From contig JAEWGI010000016.1 in NCBI GenBank assembly GCA_023388355.1, positions 1-64,000 on the forward strand: 64,000 bases of DNA, in the 5' to 3' direction. Source of the stretch: Pseudomonadota bacterium. GTDB lineage: Bacteria > Pseudomonadota > Gammaproteobacteria > Xanthomonadales > Xanthomonadaceae. Positions 8,431 through 17,163 of the stretch are shown here, in pieces; the stretch's first letter is position 1, and each line of letters begins with the position of its first letter. The notes under the pieces are model-generated. The model saw nothing but the letters and a program-made list of their open reading frames with translations, was not told the origin of the DNA and did no database searches. The position numbers were made by a program, and so were the translations under genes.

Positions 8431-8484
8431 AACCGCGCGCTTCGCGACGCAGTCGCACGGCGGCGTTTGCCGCACAATCGGCGC

Positions 8485-8997
8485 ATGCAGCCGACGCCCG
8501 ACATCACGCTCCGCCCCGCGCGCCGCGAGGACGTGCCCGCGATCCTCGCCCTGATCCGGGACCTTGCCGAGTACGAGCAGCTGGCGCACGAGGTCGAGGC
8601 CGACGAGGCGGGCCTGGCGGCCACGCTGTTCGGCGACCGGCCCTGCGCCGAGGTGGTGATCGCCGAGGCCGACGGGACGGCCGCCGGCTTCGCGCTGTTC
8701 TTCCATACCTATTCCACCTTCCTCGCCAGGCCCGGCCTGTACCTGGAAGACCTGTTCGTGCAGCCGCGGTTCCGCGGGCTCGGCATCGGCCGGCGGCTGA
8801 TGACGCACCTGGCGCGGCTGGCGGTCGAGCGCGGCTGCGGACGCTTCGAGTGGACGGTGCTGGACTGGAACGCAGCGGCGATCGGCTTCTACCGCAGCCT
8901 TGGCGCGATCGGGATGGACGGCTGGACCACGCAGCGGGTCACCGGCGATGCGCTGCGGCGGCTGGCCGCCGACAGCGCGGGCGACGGCGTGCGCTGA
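8485..8997 (+). CDS. GNAT N-acetyltransferase, SSAT-like
   Basis: A 170-residue acetyltransferase. The LYLEDLFVQPRFRGLGIGRRLM segment carries the acetyl-CoA motif A (R-G-x-G-I-G), and EWTVLDWNAAAIGFYRSLGA matches the VLDWN block shared with spermidine/spermine and thialysine N-acetyltransferases. That group acetylates polyamines or amino-acid amines with acetyl-CoA; the substrate here is unproven. ATG 8485 follows directly on the repeat block. The next gene starts 56 bp downstream. Confidence 0.85.
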   Translation: MQPTPDITLRPARREDVPAILALIRDLAEYEQLAHEVEADEAGLAATLFGDRPCAEVVIAEADGTAAGFALFFHTYSTFLARPGLYLEDLFVQPRFRGLGIGRRLMTHLARLAVERGCGRFEWTVLDWNAAAIGFYRSLGAIGMDGWTTQRVTGDALRRLAADSAGDGVR

Positions 8998-9053
8998 CCG
9001 CGCCGTCACGACGGCCCTGCTGCAATCCGGGCTTTCCGCACGAGGACCCCGGG

Positions 9054-10253
9054 ATGCGCACCGACCCGGCCACTGCCGCGGTGCGCAACGCAACCGGCGG
9101 CGCGGGCAACGGCAGCCACGACCAGCGCAACCGCGAGCCCCGGCCACCCCGCCACGACCGCATCGATGCGATCGACCTGGCGCGCGGCATCGCGGTGTGC
9201 CTGATGATCGTCGCCCACGGCACCAACGGCCTGATGCCCTACAGCGACTTCCCCGACTGGGGCCAGGTGCCGGTACACGCGTTCACCAAGTTCTCCTCGT
9301 CGCTGTTCTTCATCATTTTCGGCGTGGCGCTGGCGGTGGCCTTCGTGCCGAAGGTCGGCGCCGCGGACTGGCCGCGCCGGCGCAACCGGCTGCTGGTGCG
9401 CGGGCTGGTGGTGCTGTTCTGGTACAAGGCGCTGACCGTGATCGAACTGTGGGACCGCGAGCAGGAGCGGATCGTCGACGCCCTCCTGTACCGCGACTTT
9501 CCCTCGTTCGTCGAGATCCTCGGCTTCTATGCCATCGCCCTGCTGTGGATCCCGTGGCTGCTGCCGCTGTGGGCGAAGGCGCCGGCATGGCTGCGCTGGC
9601 TGAGCCCGCTGCCGGTGATCTGGCTGTCGTGGTGGCTGCTGGGCAACGCCGGCTTCGGCGGCGTGCCGCAGCTGCAGGCGATCTTCGTCGAGCATCCGGA
9701 CTACTACACCTGGGGCCAGCTCTCGCGGCTGCCGCTGGTGCTGGTCGGGCTGCTGGTCGGCGACCTGCTTGTGCGGATGAACGACAGCGCCGCGCGCCGC
9801 CTGCTGCTGGCCACCGGCACCGTGCTGGCGGGCTGCCTGCTGCTGGCGTGGTTCGCGCTGCGCGCGGGCGACCTGCATGCCGAACTGGTGGCGATCGGGC
9901 GCAACGACGGCAAGCACCCGCCTGGCCTGCTGTTCTCGCTGTTCAGCGTGGGCGGCGCGCTGGTGCTGCTGGGCCTGTGCATCGCCGGCGGCAACCTGCT
10001 GGCGCGCGTGCTGCGGCCGGTGACGGTGGTGGGCACCGACGCGCTGATGGCCTTCATCGTGCACATCACGGTGATCTTCGCGCTGTGGCGCAATACGCTG
10101 GACTGGTTCCAGGCGGTGTCCTATACGCACGCGCTGACGGCTTCGCTGGTGCTGGTGGCGGTGACGGCACTCTGGATCCGGATCTGGCAGCGGCTGCCGC
10201 TGCCCTGGCGCAAGCCTGCACGGGAGCCAACGGCCGCCGCGGCGCGGGACTGA
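9054..10253 (+). CDS. DUF1624/HGSNAT-like membrane acyltransferase
   Basis: A 399-residue polytopic protein with a hydrophilic N-terminal 35 residues and about ten membrane segments. The first segment holds the signature DAIDLARGIAVCLMIVAHG, as in DUF1624/heparan-alpha-glucosaminide acetyltransferase-like and OpgC-type acyltransferases, which move acyl groups across the inner membrane onto glycans. The acceptor is unknown. It lies between an acetyltransferase and two periplasmic serine hydrolases, which hints at envelope modification but does not prove it. Confidence 0.65.
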   Translation: MRTDPATAAVRNATGGAGNGSHDQRNREPRPPRHDRIDAIDLARGIAVCLMIVAHGTNGLMPYSDFPDWGQVPVHAFTKFSSSLFFIIFGVALAVAFVPKVGAADWPRRRNRLLVRGLVVLFWYKALTVIELWDREQERIVDALLYRDFPSFVEILGFYAIALLWIPWLLPLWAKAPAWLRWLSPLPVIWLSWWLLGNAGFGGVPQLQAIFVEHPDYYTWGQLSRLPLVLVGLLVGDLLVRMNDSAARRLLLATGTVLAGCLLLAWFALRAGDLHAELVAIGRNDGKHPPGLLFSLFSVGGALVLLGLCIAGGNLLARVLRPVTVVGTDALMAFIVHITVIFALWRNTLDWFQAVSYTHALTASLVLVAVTALWIRIWQRLPLPWRKPAREPTAAAARD

Positions 10254-10297
10254 TGTTCAGCGGCGATGGCGGGCCTTCACGCCACACTCCGGCGGCG

Positions 10298-11425
10298 ATG
10301 AAGCTGCCGGCATCCATCGCTATCGCGTTCGCCCTGCTTGCCGCGCCCACCGCGGCAGCGCCGCCGCGGGCGCAGCCGCCCCCCACGCAGCCGGTGCAGG
10401 TGCCCGGGTGGACGCTCAAGCTGCAGTCCGCGCTCGAGGCCGTGGACGCGCGCCACGCCGGCGACATCGGCGTGTACGTGCGCCATCTCGGCCGCGACGA
10501 GTCGTTCTCCTACCGTGCCGACGAGCCCTGGTATCTCGCCTCCGGGATCAAGGTACCGGTGGCGATCGCGGTGCTGCGCGCGGTGGCGCGTGGCGAGCTG
10601 GCGCTGGACACGCGCATCGAGCTGCGCGCGGAGGATTTCGTCGACGGTGCCGGCGCCACCAACCACCACCGCGCCGGCAGCCGGCTGCGGCTGGACTGGC
10701 TGCTCGAGCAGATGATCGTGCACAGCGACAACACCGCCAGCGACGTGCTCATCCGCAGCGTGGGCATCGAGGCGGTGAACGCTGTCGCCGCCGAACTCAC
10801 CGACACCGCCGGCCTGCGCATCACCACCCTGGCCGACGTGCGTCGGCTGGCCTACGGCGAACTGCATCCGTCCGCCGCGCGCCTGCGCTCGGCCGACCTG
10901 CTCGCCCTCAAACGCAGCGGCACCGGCCAGGCGCGCGTGGACAAGCTCGTGCAGCTGCTGCAAATCCCGCCGCGCGAACTGCGCCAGCCCAGCCTCGACC
11001 GCGCGTTCGAGGCCTATTACGCCAGCGAAGTGAACAGCGCCAGCCTGGTCGATTTCGGGCGCATGCTCGCCGCGCTGGCCGAGGGTCGGGCGCTGGACAT
11101 GCCCGAAACCTCCTACCTGCTCGACCTGATGGCGCGGGTGCAGACCGGCCAGCGCCGGATCCGCGCCGGCCTGCCGCCAGACGCGCGCTTCGCGCACAAG
11201 ACCGGCACCCAGCATCGGCGCACCTGCGACCTGGGCATCGCCACGGTGCCGGCCGCAGGTACGTCGACGCCACCGGCGCGGGTGGTGATCGCGGCCTGCG
11301 CGCGCGGTACCGGCATGGCTGCCGGCGAGCGCGCGCTGCGCGGGATTGGCGCGGCCGTCACCGCGTCCGGGGTATTCGTGCAGGGCCCGCCGCGCCCCAC
11401 GGTGTCCCCGCCCGGTCCCGCATGA
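10298..11425 (+). CDS. Class-A-beta-lactamase-like serine hydrolase (secreted)
   Basis: A 375-residue protein with a signal peptide (cleavage probably after residues 20-21, TAAA-PP) and a PFAM beta-lactamase2-like domain. The active-site motifs are S82-G-I-K85, S143-D-N145 and K301-T-G. I do not see the class A omega-loop ExxLN glutamate, so a penicillin-binding or carboxypeptidase-like activity is as likely as beta-lactam hydrolysis. Its stop overlaps the next, paralogous gene (ATGA), so the two are almost certainly co-translated. Downstream-shared segments include RRIRAGLPP and AHKTGTQ. Confidence 0.8.
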   Translation: MKLPASIAIAFALLAAPTAAAPPRAQPPPTQPVQVPGWTLKLQSALEAVDARHAGDIGVYVRHLGRDESFSYRADEPWYLASGIKVPVAIAVLRAVARGELALDTRIELRAEDFVDGAGATNHHRAGSRLRLDWLLEQMIVHSDNTASDVLIRSVGIEAVNAVAAELTDTAGLRITTLADVRRLAYGELHPSAARLRSADLLALKRSGTGQARVDKLVQLLQIPPRELRQPSLDRAFEAYYASEVNSASLVDFGRMLAALAEGRALDMPETSYLLDLMARVQTGQRRIRAGLPPDARFAHKTGTQHRRTCDLGIATVPAAGTSTPPARVVIAACARGTGMAAGERALRGIGAAVTASGVFVQGPPRPTVSPPGPA

Positions 11426-12561
11426 GCCCACCCCCGACGCGCCCCGCCCGCCTGCCCGCACTCCTGTTCCCGCTCGCGCTGCTGGCGCTGCTGGCCGGCT
11501 GCCGCGGCGAACCACCTGGGCCGGTCGAACGCCAGGCGCAGGCCGGCGACGCGCAGGCGCCGCCGGCCTGGGTGGGCGAACTGGACGCCGCGGTGGAGGA
11601 GATCGATGCCGCCACGCCAGGCGATTTCGGGGTGTATGTCGCGCGCTTCGGCGAGCAGGCCGGCATCCTCGATCGCGGCGACGACCGCCGCTGGTACCTC
11701 TCGTCCACGGTCAAGGTGCCGGTGGCGATCGCGGTGCTCGAACAGGTCGACGACGGCCGCATCGCCCTGGACGACCAGCTGGAGCTGCAGCGCAGCGATT
11801 TTGTCGACGGCGCCGGCGACATGCTCGGCCAGGCGCCGGGCACCCGCTTCACCATCGCCACCCTGCTGGAAAAATCGCTGCGCGACAGCGACAGCACCGC
11901 CACCGACATGCTGATCCGGCACCTGGGCGAGGATCATCTCGATGCGCGCCTGGCGGACTGGACCGACGGCGGCTTCGGACCACTCACCACGATCCTGCAG
12001 GTGCGCTACAACGCCTACGGCGCGCTGCATCCGGACGTGGCCGACCTCGACAACCTGCAGATCGTGGCCCTGCGCAACGCCGAGGCCGGCGAGCCGCGGC
12101 TGCGCGCGCTGGCGCGCACGCTGGGCGTGGAGCGCGAGGCGCTGCCGGCGCAGTCGCTGCAGGCGGTGTTCGAGGACTACTACGCCAGCGGCCGCAACGC
12201 CGCCACGCTGTCGGCGTTCGCGCGGCTGCTGCAGCGGCTGGTGGCCGGCGAGCTGCTGTCGGACGGGGGCACCGCGCTGGTGCTCGGGCACATGCGCGCG
12301 ATCAGCACCGGCGGTCGCCGGATCGCCGCCGGCCTGCCGCCGGGCACCGATTTCGCGCAGAAGACCGGCACCCAGCTCGGGCGCGCCTGCAACGTCGGCG
12401 TGCTCGATCCGGAGCGCGGCGAGGATGGCGCGACCGTGGTGGTGGCCTGCGCCGAACGCTTCGAGGCGTTGTCCCAGGCCGAACAGGCCTTCCAGGCGCT
12501 GGGCCGGGCGCTGGGCGAGACCGTGCTGGCCAGCGCGCCCGCCGGCGCCGGCGCGCACTGA
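11422..12561 (+). CDS. Class-A-beta-lactamase-like serine hydrolase (lipoprotein)
   Basis: A 379-residue paralogue of the preceding gene. Its N-terminus is a lipoprotein signal with lipobox LLAG-C27, so the mature domain should be membrane-anchored. Motifs are S95-T-V-K98, S156-D-S158 (SDN changed to SDS) and K314-T-G. Both paralogues share YYAS and GLPP blocks. No ExxLN is apparent. The soluble plus anchored pairing, with a 4-bp overlap, suggests duplication and division of location. Substrate unknown. Confidence 0.8.
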   Translation: MSPPPTRPARLPALLFPLALLALLAGCRGEPPGPVERQAQAGDAQAPPAWVGELDAAVEEIDAATPGDFGVYVARFGEQAGILDRGDDRRWYLSSTVKVPVAIAVLEQVDDGRIALDDQLELQRSDFVDGAGDMLGQAPGTRFTIATLLEKSLRDSDSTATDMLIRHLGEDHLDARLADWTDGGFGPLTTILQVRYNAYGALHPDVADLDNLQIVALRNAEAGEPRLRALARTLGVEREALPAQSLQAVFEDYYASGRNAATLSAFARLLQRLVAGELLSDGGTALVLGHMRAISTGGRRIAAGLPPGTDFAQKTGTQLGRACNVGVLDPERGEDGATVVVACAERFEALSQAEQAFQALGRALGETVLASAPAGAGAH

Positions 12562-12588
12562 CGCGATCGCCACGCCGCCGCGGCGATC

Positions 12589-13491
12589 ATGCGCCGCATG
12601 CGCCTGTCCCCCGCGTTGCAAGCCCGCCTCGACCGCCTGCTGCAGACGCTGCCGGCGCAACTGGTGCGGCGCTTCATCGAGATCGACGTGCTCACCCACG
12701 CCGCCTCGCTCTCGTTTTTCGCCCTGCTCTCGCTGGCGCCGCTGCTGGTGCTGCTGCTGTGGCTGTCGGCCTCGCTGTACCCCTCGGCGCAGGCCGAGCT
12801 GATGGAGCAGCTGGGCGCGCTGGCCGGCCGCGGCGCGCAGGAGGTGGCCGCCACGGTGCTGCGCAACGCCCGGGAGCAGCCCGACGTGGGCTCGCTGGCC
12901 GGGCTGTGGAGCACCCTGCTGCTGTTCATCGGCGCCACCGCGGTGTTCGCACGGCTGCAGAACACGCTCAACCTGGTCTTCCACACCGACGCCAAGCGGC
13001 TGGGCGGCCTGCTCGCCTTCATGCGCAAGCGCGTGTTCTCGTTCGGCGTGGTGCTGGCGCTGGGTTTCCTGCTGGTGGTGTCGGCGGCGCTGACCACGGC
13101 GCTGGAGGTGCTGTTCGCCGGCTCGCCGACGCTGCCGGTGCTGGGCAACCTGGCGGCGCTGGCGCTGTATTCGCTGGCCTTCGGCCTGATGTACCACTAC
13201 CTGCCCGACCGCCGCGTGCGCTGGCGCCAGGCGCTGCTGGGCGGGGTGATCACCTCGCTGCTGTTCGTGGTCGGGCGCTGGGGGATCGGGCTGTACATCG
13301 CCCAGGCCGCGCCCGGCAGCGCCTACGGCTCGATGGGCACCCTGGTGATCCTGCTGGTGTGGATGTACTACGCGGCGATGGTGTTCTTCACCGGCGCGCT
13401 GATCACCGCCCTGATCGACGAACGGATCTCGCGCGACGGGCGGCTGGCGCGGGCGCGGGCAAAGGCGCTGGCGCGCGCGGAGCCCGGATAG
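12589..13491 (+). CDS. YihY/BrkB family inner-membrane protein
   Basis: A 300-residue protein with about six membrane helices. Family signatures include LTHAASLSFFALLSLAPLL near the start, RLQNTLNLVF in the middle, and the C-terminal GSAYGSMGTLVILLVWMYY motif. The family was once annotated as ribonuclease BN in error; its function is unsettled and may concern lipid or envelope homeostasis. The start could be ATG 12589 or 12598. It is 170 bp upstream of dnaG. Confidence 0.88.
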   Translation: MRRMRLSPALQARLDRLLQTLPAQLVRRFIEIDVLTHAASLSFFALLSLAPLLVLLLWLSASLYPSAQAELMEQLGALAGRGAQEVAATVLRNAREQPDVGSLAGLWSTLLLFIGATAVFARLQNTLNLVFHTDAKRLGGLLAFMRKRVFSFGVVLALGFLLVVSAALTTALEVLFAGSPTLPVLGNLAALALYSLAFGLMYHYLPDRRVRWRQALLGGVITSLLFVVGRWGIGLYIAQAAPGSAYGSMGTLVILLVWMYYAAMVFFTGALITALIDERISRDGRLARARAKALARAEPG

Positions 13492-13661
13492 GGCGCTGCA
13501 CCGCCGGCGGCCGGCACCCCACGGGCGCGCGCCCCTCCGCGGCGCCGGGATGCGATCATGGCGCGGTGTCCCGGACCCCTGACGCACCCGCCCGCACCAG
13601 CGGCGCCGCCCCGCGCGGCGCGGTGGCAGCGTGCGCGCGTGCCCGGCGGAGGGCCTGAGCG

Positions 13662-15380
13662 ATGGCCCGCATCCCCGACGCCTTCATCGACGACCTGCTG
13701 GCGCGCACCGACATCGTCGAGCTGATCCACGCCCGCGTGCCGCTCAAGCGCAAGGGCAAGGAGTACTCGGCGCGCTGCCCGTTCCACGACGAGCGCTCGC
13801 CCTCGTTCACGGTTTCGCCGACCAAGCAGTTCTATCACTGCTTCGGCTGCGGCGCGCACGGCACCGCGATCTCGTTCCTGATGAACTACGACCGGCTCGA
13901 ATTCCTCGACGCCGTGGACGAGCTGGCGCGCCAGGCCGGGCTGGAGGTGCCGCGCGACACCCGCCAGCGCAACGCGAACCCCGACACCCAGGACATCTTC
14001 AAGGCGCTGGAGGCGGCGGCCGACTTCTTCCGCCGCGAGCTGGCCGGCAGCGCACGTGCCCGTGCCTACTTCGACGGCCGCGGCGTGGGCGAGGCGGTGC
14101 GCGCGCAGTTCGCGCTGGGCTACGCGCCCGAGGGTTACTCCGCGCTCAAGGACGCGCTGGGCACCGACGAACGCAGGATGGGCCTGCTCGACCGCGCCGG
14201 CCTGTTCTCGAAGAACGACCGCGGCCACGTCTACGACAAGTTCCGCGACCGGGTGATGTTCCCGATCCACGACCGCCGCGGCCGGGTGATCGCCTTCGGC
14301 GGCCGCGTGCTCGATCCCGAGCACAGCCCCAAGTACCTCAATTCGCCCGAGACCGCGCTGTTCCACAAGGGCCGCGAGCTCTACGGCCTGTGGCAGGTGC
14401 GCCAGGCCAACCAGAAGATCGCGCGGCTGGTGGTGGTGGAAGGCTACATGGACGTGATCGCGCTGTTCGAGCACGGCGTGACCCAGGCCGTGGCCACGCT
14501 CGGCACCGCGACCACGCCCGACCACGCCGAGCTGCTGTTCCGCAACGCGCCCGACGTGTACTTCTGCTTCGATGGCGACCGCGCCGGGCGCAGTGCGGCG
14601 TGGAAGGCGGTGGAGTCGGTGCTGCCGCGCATGCGCGACGGCCGCCAGGCCTTGTTCCTGTTCCTTCCCGAAGGCGAGGATCCCGACAGCATCGTGCGCA
14701 GCGAAGGCGCGGCCGGCTTCGACGCGCGCCTGTCGCAGGCCACGCCGCTGTCGCAGTTCTTCTTCGACACCATGTCCGACGGCGTCGCCCTGTCCACGCT
14801 CGACGGCAAGGCGCGGCTGGCCGAGCGCGCGCGGCCGCTGCTGGCGCAGATTCCCGACGGCGCCTTCGGCGACCTGATGCAGCAGCGGCTGGCGGAGATC
14901 ACCGGTCTCGTGGTGCGCCAGTCCGGGCCATCGTCGGCACCGATCCGCGGCCGCGGCAGCCGGCCGCTGGCGCCGCCCCGGCGCAGCCTGGTGCGCGGCG
15001 CGATCGCCCTGCTGCTGCAGCGGCCTTCGCTGGCGCTGGAGCTGGCCCCGCCGTATCGCTTCGTCGCCCTGCGCCAGCCCGGCGTCGAGCTGCTGACCGA
15101 GCTGATCGCCGTGGTCAGCATGCGCCCGGACATCACCACCGGCGCCCTGCTCGAACATTTCGAAGGCCGCGAGGAGGCTGCGGCGCTGCAGAAGCTCGCC
15201 AGCCAGTCGCTGCCCGGCGACAGCGGCACGTGGCGCGAGGAGTTCCAGGACGCCATCGCCCAGCTCGACCGCCAGACCCTGCAGCAGCGGGTCGACGAGC
15301 TGCAGGACAAACAGCGTGGGTCGGGACTGGACGAGACGGACAAGGCGGAGCTGCGCGAGCTGCTGCAGGCGCGGCGGTAG
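13662..15380 (+). CDS. dnaG: DNA primase
   Basis: A 572-residue primase, full length. The zinc-binding domain has C39-P-F-H42 and C60-F-G-C63. The RNA polymerase core shows FGGRVLD, and the Toprim fold has VVVEGYMDVIALF and FDGDRAGRSAAWKA. The C-terminal third (DnaB-binding) begins after a basic linker near residue 425. In most gammaproteobacteria rpoD follows; here a nuclease-like gene follows instead and no rpoD is seen in the window. Confidence 0.97.
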   Translation: MARIPDAFIDDLLARTDIVELIHARVPLKRKGKEYSARCPFHDERSPSFTVSPTKQFYHCFGCGAHGTAISFLMNYDRLEFLDAVDELARQAGLEVPRDTRQRNANPDTQDIFKALEAAADFFRRELAGSARARAYFDGRGVGEAVRAQFALGYAPEGYSALKDALGTDERRMGLLDRAGLFSKNDRGHVYDKFRDRVMFPIHDRRGRVIAFGGRVLDPEHSPKYLNSPETALFHKGRELYGLWQVRQANQKIARLVVVEGYMDVIALFEHGVTQAVATLGTATTPDHAELLFRNAPDVYFCFDGDRAGRSAAWKAVESVLPRMRDGRQALFLFLPEGEDPDSIVRSEGAAGFDARLSQATPLSQFFFDTMSDGVALSTLDGKARLAERARPLLAQIPDGAFGDLMQQRLAEITGLVVRQSGPSSAPIRGRGSRPLAPPRRSLVRGAIALLLQRPSLALELAPPYRFVALRQPGVELLTELIAVVSMRPDITTGALLEHFEGREEAAALQKLASQSLPGDSGTWREEFQDAIAQLDRQTLQQRVDELQDKQRGSGLDETDKAELRELLQARR

Positions 15381-15517
15381 CGGTGGCGACGCGGGCATCG
15401 ACGCCGCGACGATGCGCGTTTCGCCGCGCCCCGGGTTTTCCCCAATGTCGCGCGACGGCGGCGCTGCGTACCCTGCGCGTCTGAAGGGTGCCGCACGGCG
15501 CCGCGTGCCGGCCTCGC

Positions 15518-16756
15518 ATGAACCACGAGACGCTCCGCTTCCCGCCACCGCCGCCCGCATGCGGCGGCTGGCCGGGCTGGTCCGATCCGCCCGCGGCCGC
15601 TGCACCCGGGTTCGATCCCGGGCTGCTGGCGGCCGATCCGGCCGACGTCCGGTTCGCGCTCGATGCGTCCACGGTGCGATTGCGCGACGAGCGCAGCGAC
15701 CGGTGGAATACCGGCTATGAAGCCTCGGGCACGGTGCTGGTGTCGGCCCCCGGCGTTGCAGCCGAGCCGGTGGCGGCGCGCTACACGGTCACGCTGCGCA
15801 ACGAACACGCGACGCCTGCGCAGATGCGCGCGCTCAATCCCTTCGACCCGGCCACGATCCCGCCGCGCACGCGCATCCAGCTCGATGGCGCCGACTACGT
15901 CGGCACGCCGATGGAGCCGGCCTTCCGCGCCCTGGCCGCGGCCAACGGGCTCGACGACGTCGGCGATCTGCGCCTGTCGCTGGAAACCACCGCCGACGGC
16001 GAGCTGCGGGTGATGAGCGGCAGCCATGCCCTGTTCGACGCGCCGCGCGCGGGCGGCCCCTCGTCGCCGCCGCTGCAGCGCGAGGATTTCATCCGCCACA
16101 CCACGATGCTCGACGATCCGGCCGGCGCCGACCGCGGCGGCTATGTGCGCATGCTGCTCGACGGCAGCCTGCCCGATGCCAGCGTGCGCATCGCCGAAGA
16201 CGTGGATGCGGACATCGTCGCCGGCACCGTGACCGACACCGGCAGCGGCGAGCGCAACGACGTGGCGTGGACGCTCGACGGACGCGGCCGGCCGCTGTCG
16301 GCCGACGCCACGCTGACCTGGGAGCCCGGCAGCGGCGGGCGCGATTCGGACCGGATCGAGGCCGATGCGCAGAGCCGCTTCCGCCGCGACAACGACATGG
16401 GCGGCAGCGGCGATGACGTCGGCCACATGCTCGCCTACCGCTTCGTCAACGGCCACGGGCCGGTGAACATGTTCCCGCAGGAAAGCACGTTCAACCAGCG
16501 CGTGTATGCGGGCATCGAGCAGGAGTGGTCGGACTGGCTGGACGCGGGCATGGAGGTGCAGGTGGAGATCGCGCTGGAGCGCGGCGGGAGCGGCGCGCGG
16601 CCCGAGCGGGTGCAGGTGGACTACGCGGTGATCGACCCGGCCAGCGGCGCGACGGTCTATGATCCAACGATGATCGTGTTCGACAACGAGGCAGGCCAGG
16701 TGTTCGACCGTATTGCGCGCGGCGAGATGGATGCAATGATCGGAGACACGGCTTGA
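15518..16756 (+). CDS. Putative nuclease effector, DNA/RNA non-specific endonuclease type
   Basis: A 412-residue protein with no signal peptide. Residues 1-40 are proline-rich; residues 45-175 form a domain I do not recognise. Residues about 285-345 carry D300-V-G-H303-M and N317-M-F-P-Q-E followed by FNQRVYAGIEQEW. These match the D-x-G-H ... N-x-x-P-Q ... N ... E-x-x-W layout of the EssD/Endonuclea_NS_2 class of toxin nucleases, where the His and Asn are catalytic or metal-binding. The adjacent overlapping gene looks like an immunity gene. ATG 15518 is preferred over GTG 15488. No XVIPCD, PAAR, RHS or other delivery domain is seen. Confidence 0.6.
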   Translation: MNHETLRFPPPPPACGGWPGWSDPPAAAAPGFDPGLLAADPADVRFALDASTVRLRDERSDRWNTGYEASGTVLVSAPGVAAEPVAARYTVTLRNEHATPAQMRALNPFDPATIPPRTRIQLDGADYVGTPMEPAFRALAAANGLDDVGDLRLSLETTADGELRVMSGSHALFDAPRAGGPSSPPLQREDFIRHTTMLDDPAGADRGGYVRMLLDGSLPDASVRIAEDVDADIVAGTVTDTGSGERNDVAWTLDGRGRPLSADATLTWEPGSGGRDSDRIEADAQSRFRRDNDMGGSGDDVGHMLAYRFVNGHGPVNMFPQESTFNQRVYAGIEQEWSDWLDAGMEVQVEIALERGGSGARPERVQVDYAVIDPASGATVYDPTMIVFDNEAGQVFDRIARGEMDAMIGDTA

Positions 16757-17142
16757 GCGGCGCCGACCGCGACGCGCTGGTGCGCGGCATCGGCGAGCTG
16801 CTGCTGCGCGACATCGCCACGTCCGGACACGACCTGGACGGCTACGCGCTGATCGCCGACTACACGGATGGCGCGCGCCGGCTGAGCGGTTTCGGCTACC
16901 GCGACGGCGAGGCGCCGATGGCGGCGACGCCGAAGACGGAAGCCGACACGATCGGCGCGCGCCTCGACGGACTGCGCGAGGCCACCCGCGCCGACGGCGA
17001 GGGTCCGTGGACGGTCTGCGTGATCCAGCTCCAGCGCGCGGGCGGGCGCCTGCATGCGGACTTCGTGTACGGGGACGCGCAGCAGTGGCGGATCACGCCG
17101 CAGACGCGCGACGCGGTGGCGGAGCGGGCGCGACCCGGATAG
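16753..17142 (+). CDS. Putative immunity protein for the upstream nuclease
   Basis: A 129-residue acidic, soluble protein beginning at TTG 16753, which overlaps the nuclease stop (TTGA), so expression is probably coupled. The C-terminal part, with PWTVCVIQLQRAGGRLHADF followed by VYGDAQQW, resembles the W-x-x-x-x-x-x-L-x-x-x-G-x-F-x-x-D-F-x-Y ending of YezG/DUF600-type immunity proteins, which guard against EndoU or nuclease toxins. The match is weak and based on pattern only. Small size, acidity and position support the immunity guess more than sequence does. Confidence 0.5.
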   Translation: MSGADRDALVRGIGELLLRDIATSGHDLDGYALIADYTDGARRLSGFGYRDGEAPMAATPKTEADTIGARLDGLREATRADGEGPWTVCVIQLQRAGGRLHADFVYGDAQQWRITPQTRDAVAERARPG

Positions 17143-17163
17143 GCGTCGCGGCGTTGCCGCCGG

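Noticed and set aside
10298..12561. The tandem hydrolases as acquired beta-lactam resistance genes.
   Set aside because: Composition matches neighbours, no mobile element is attached, and the ExxLN glutamate is not evident, so resistance cannot be claimed.
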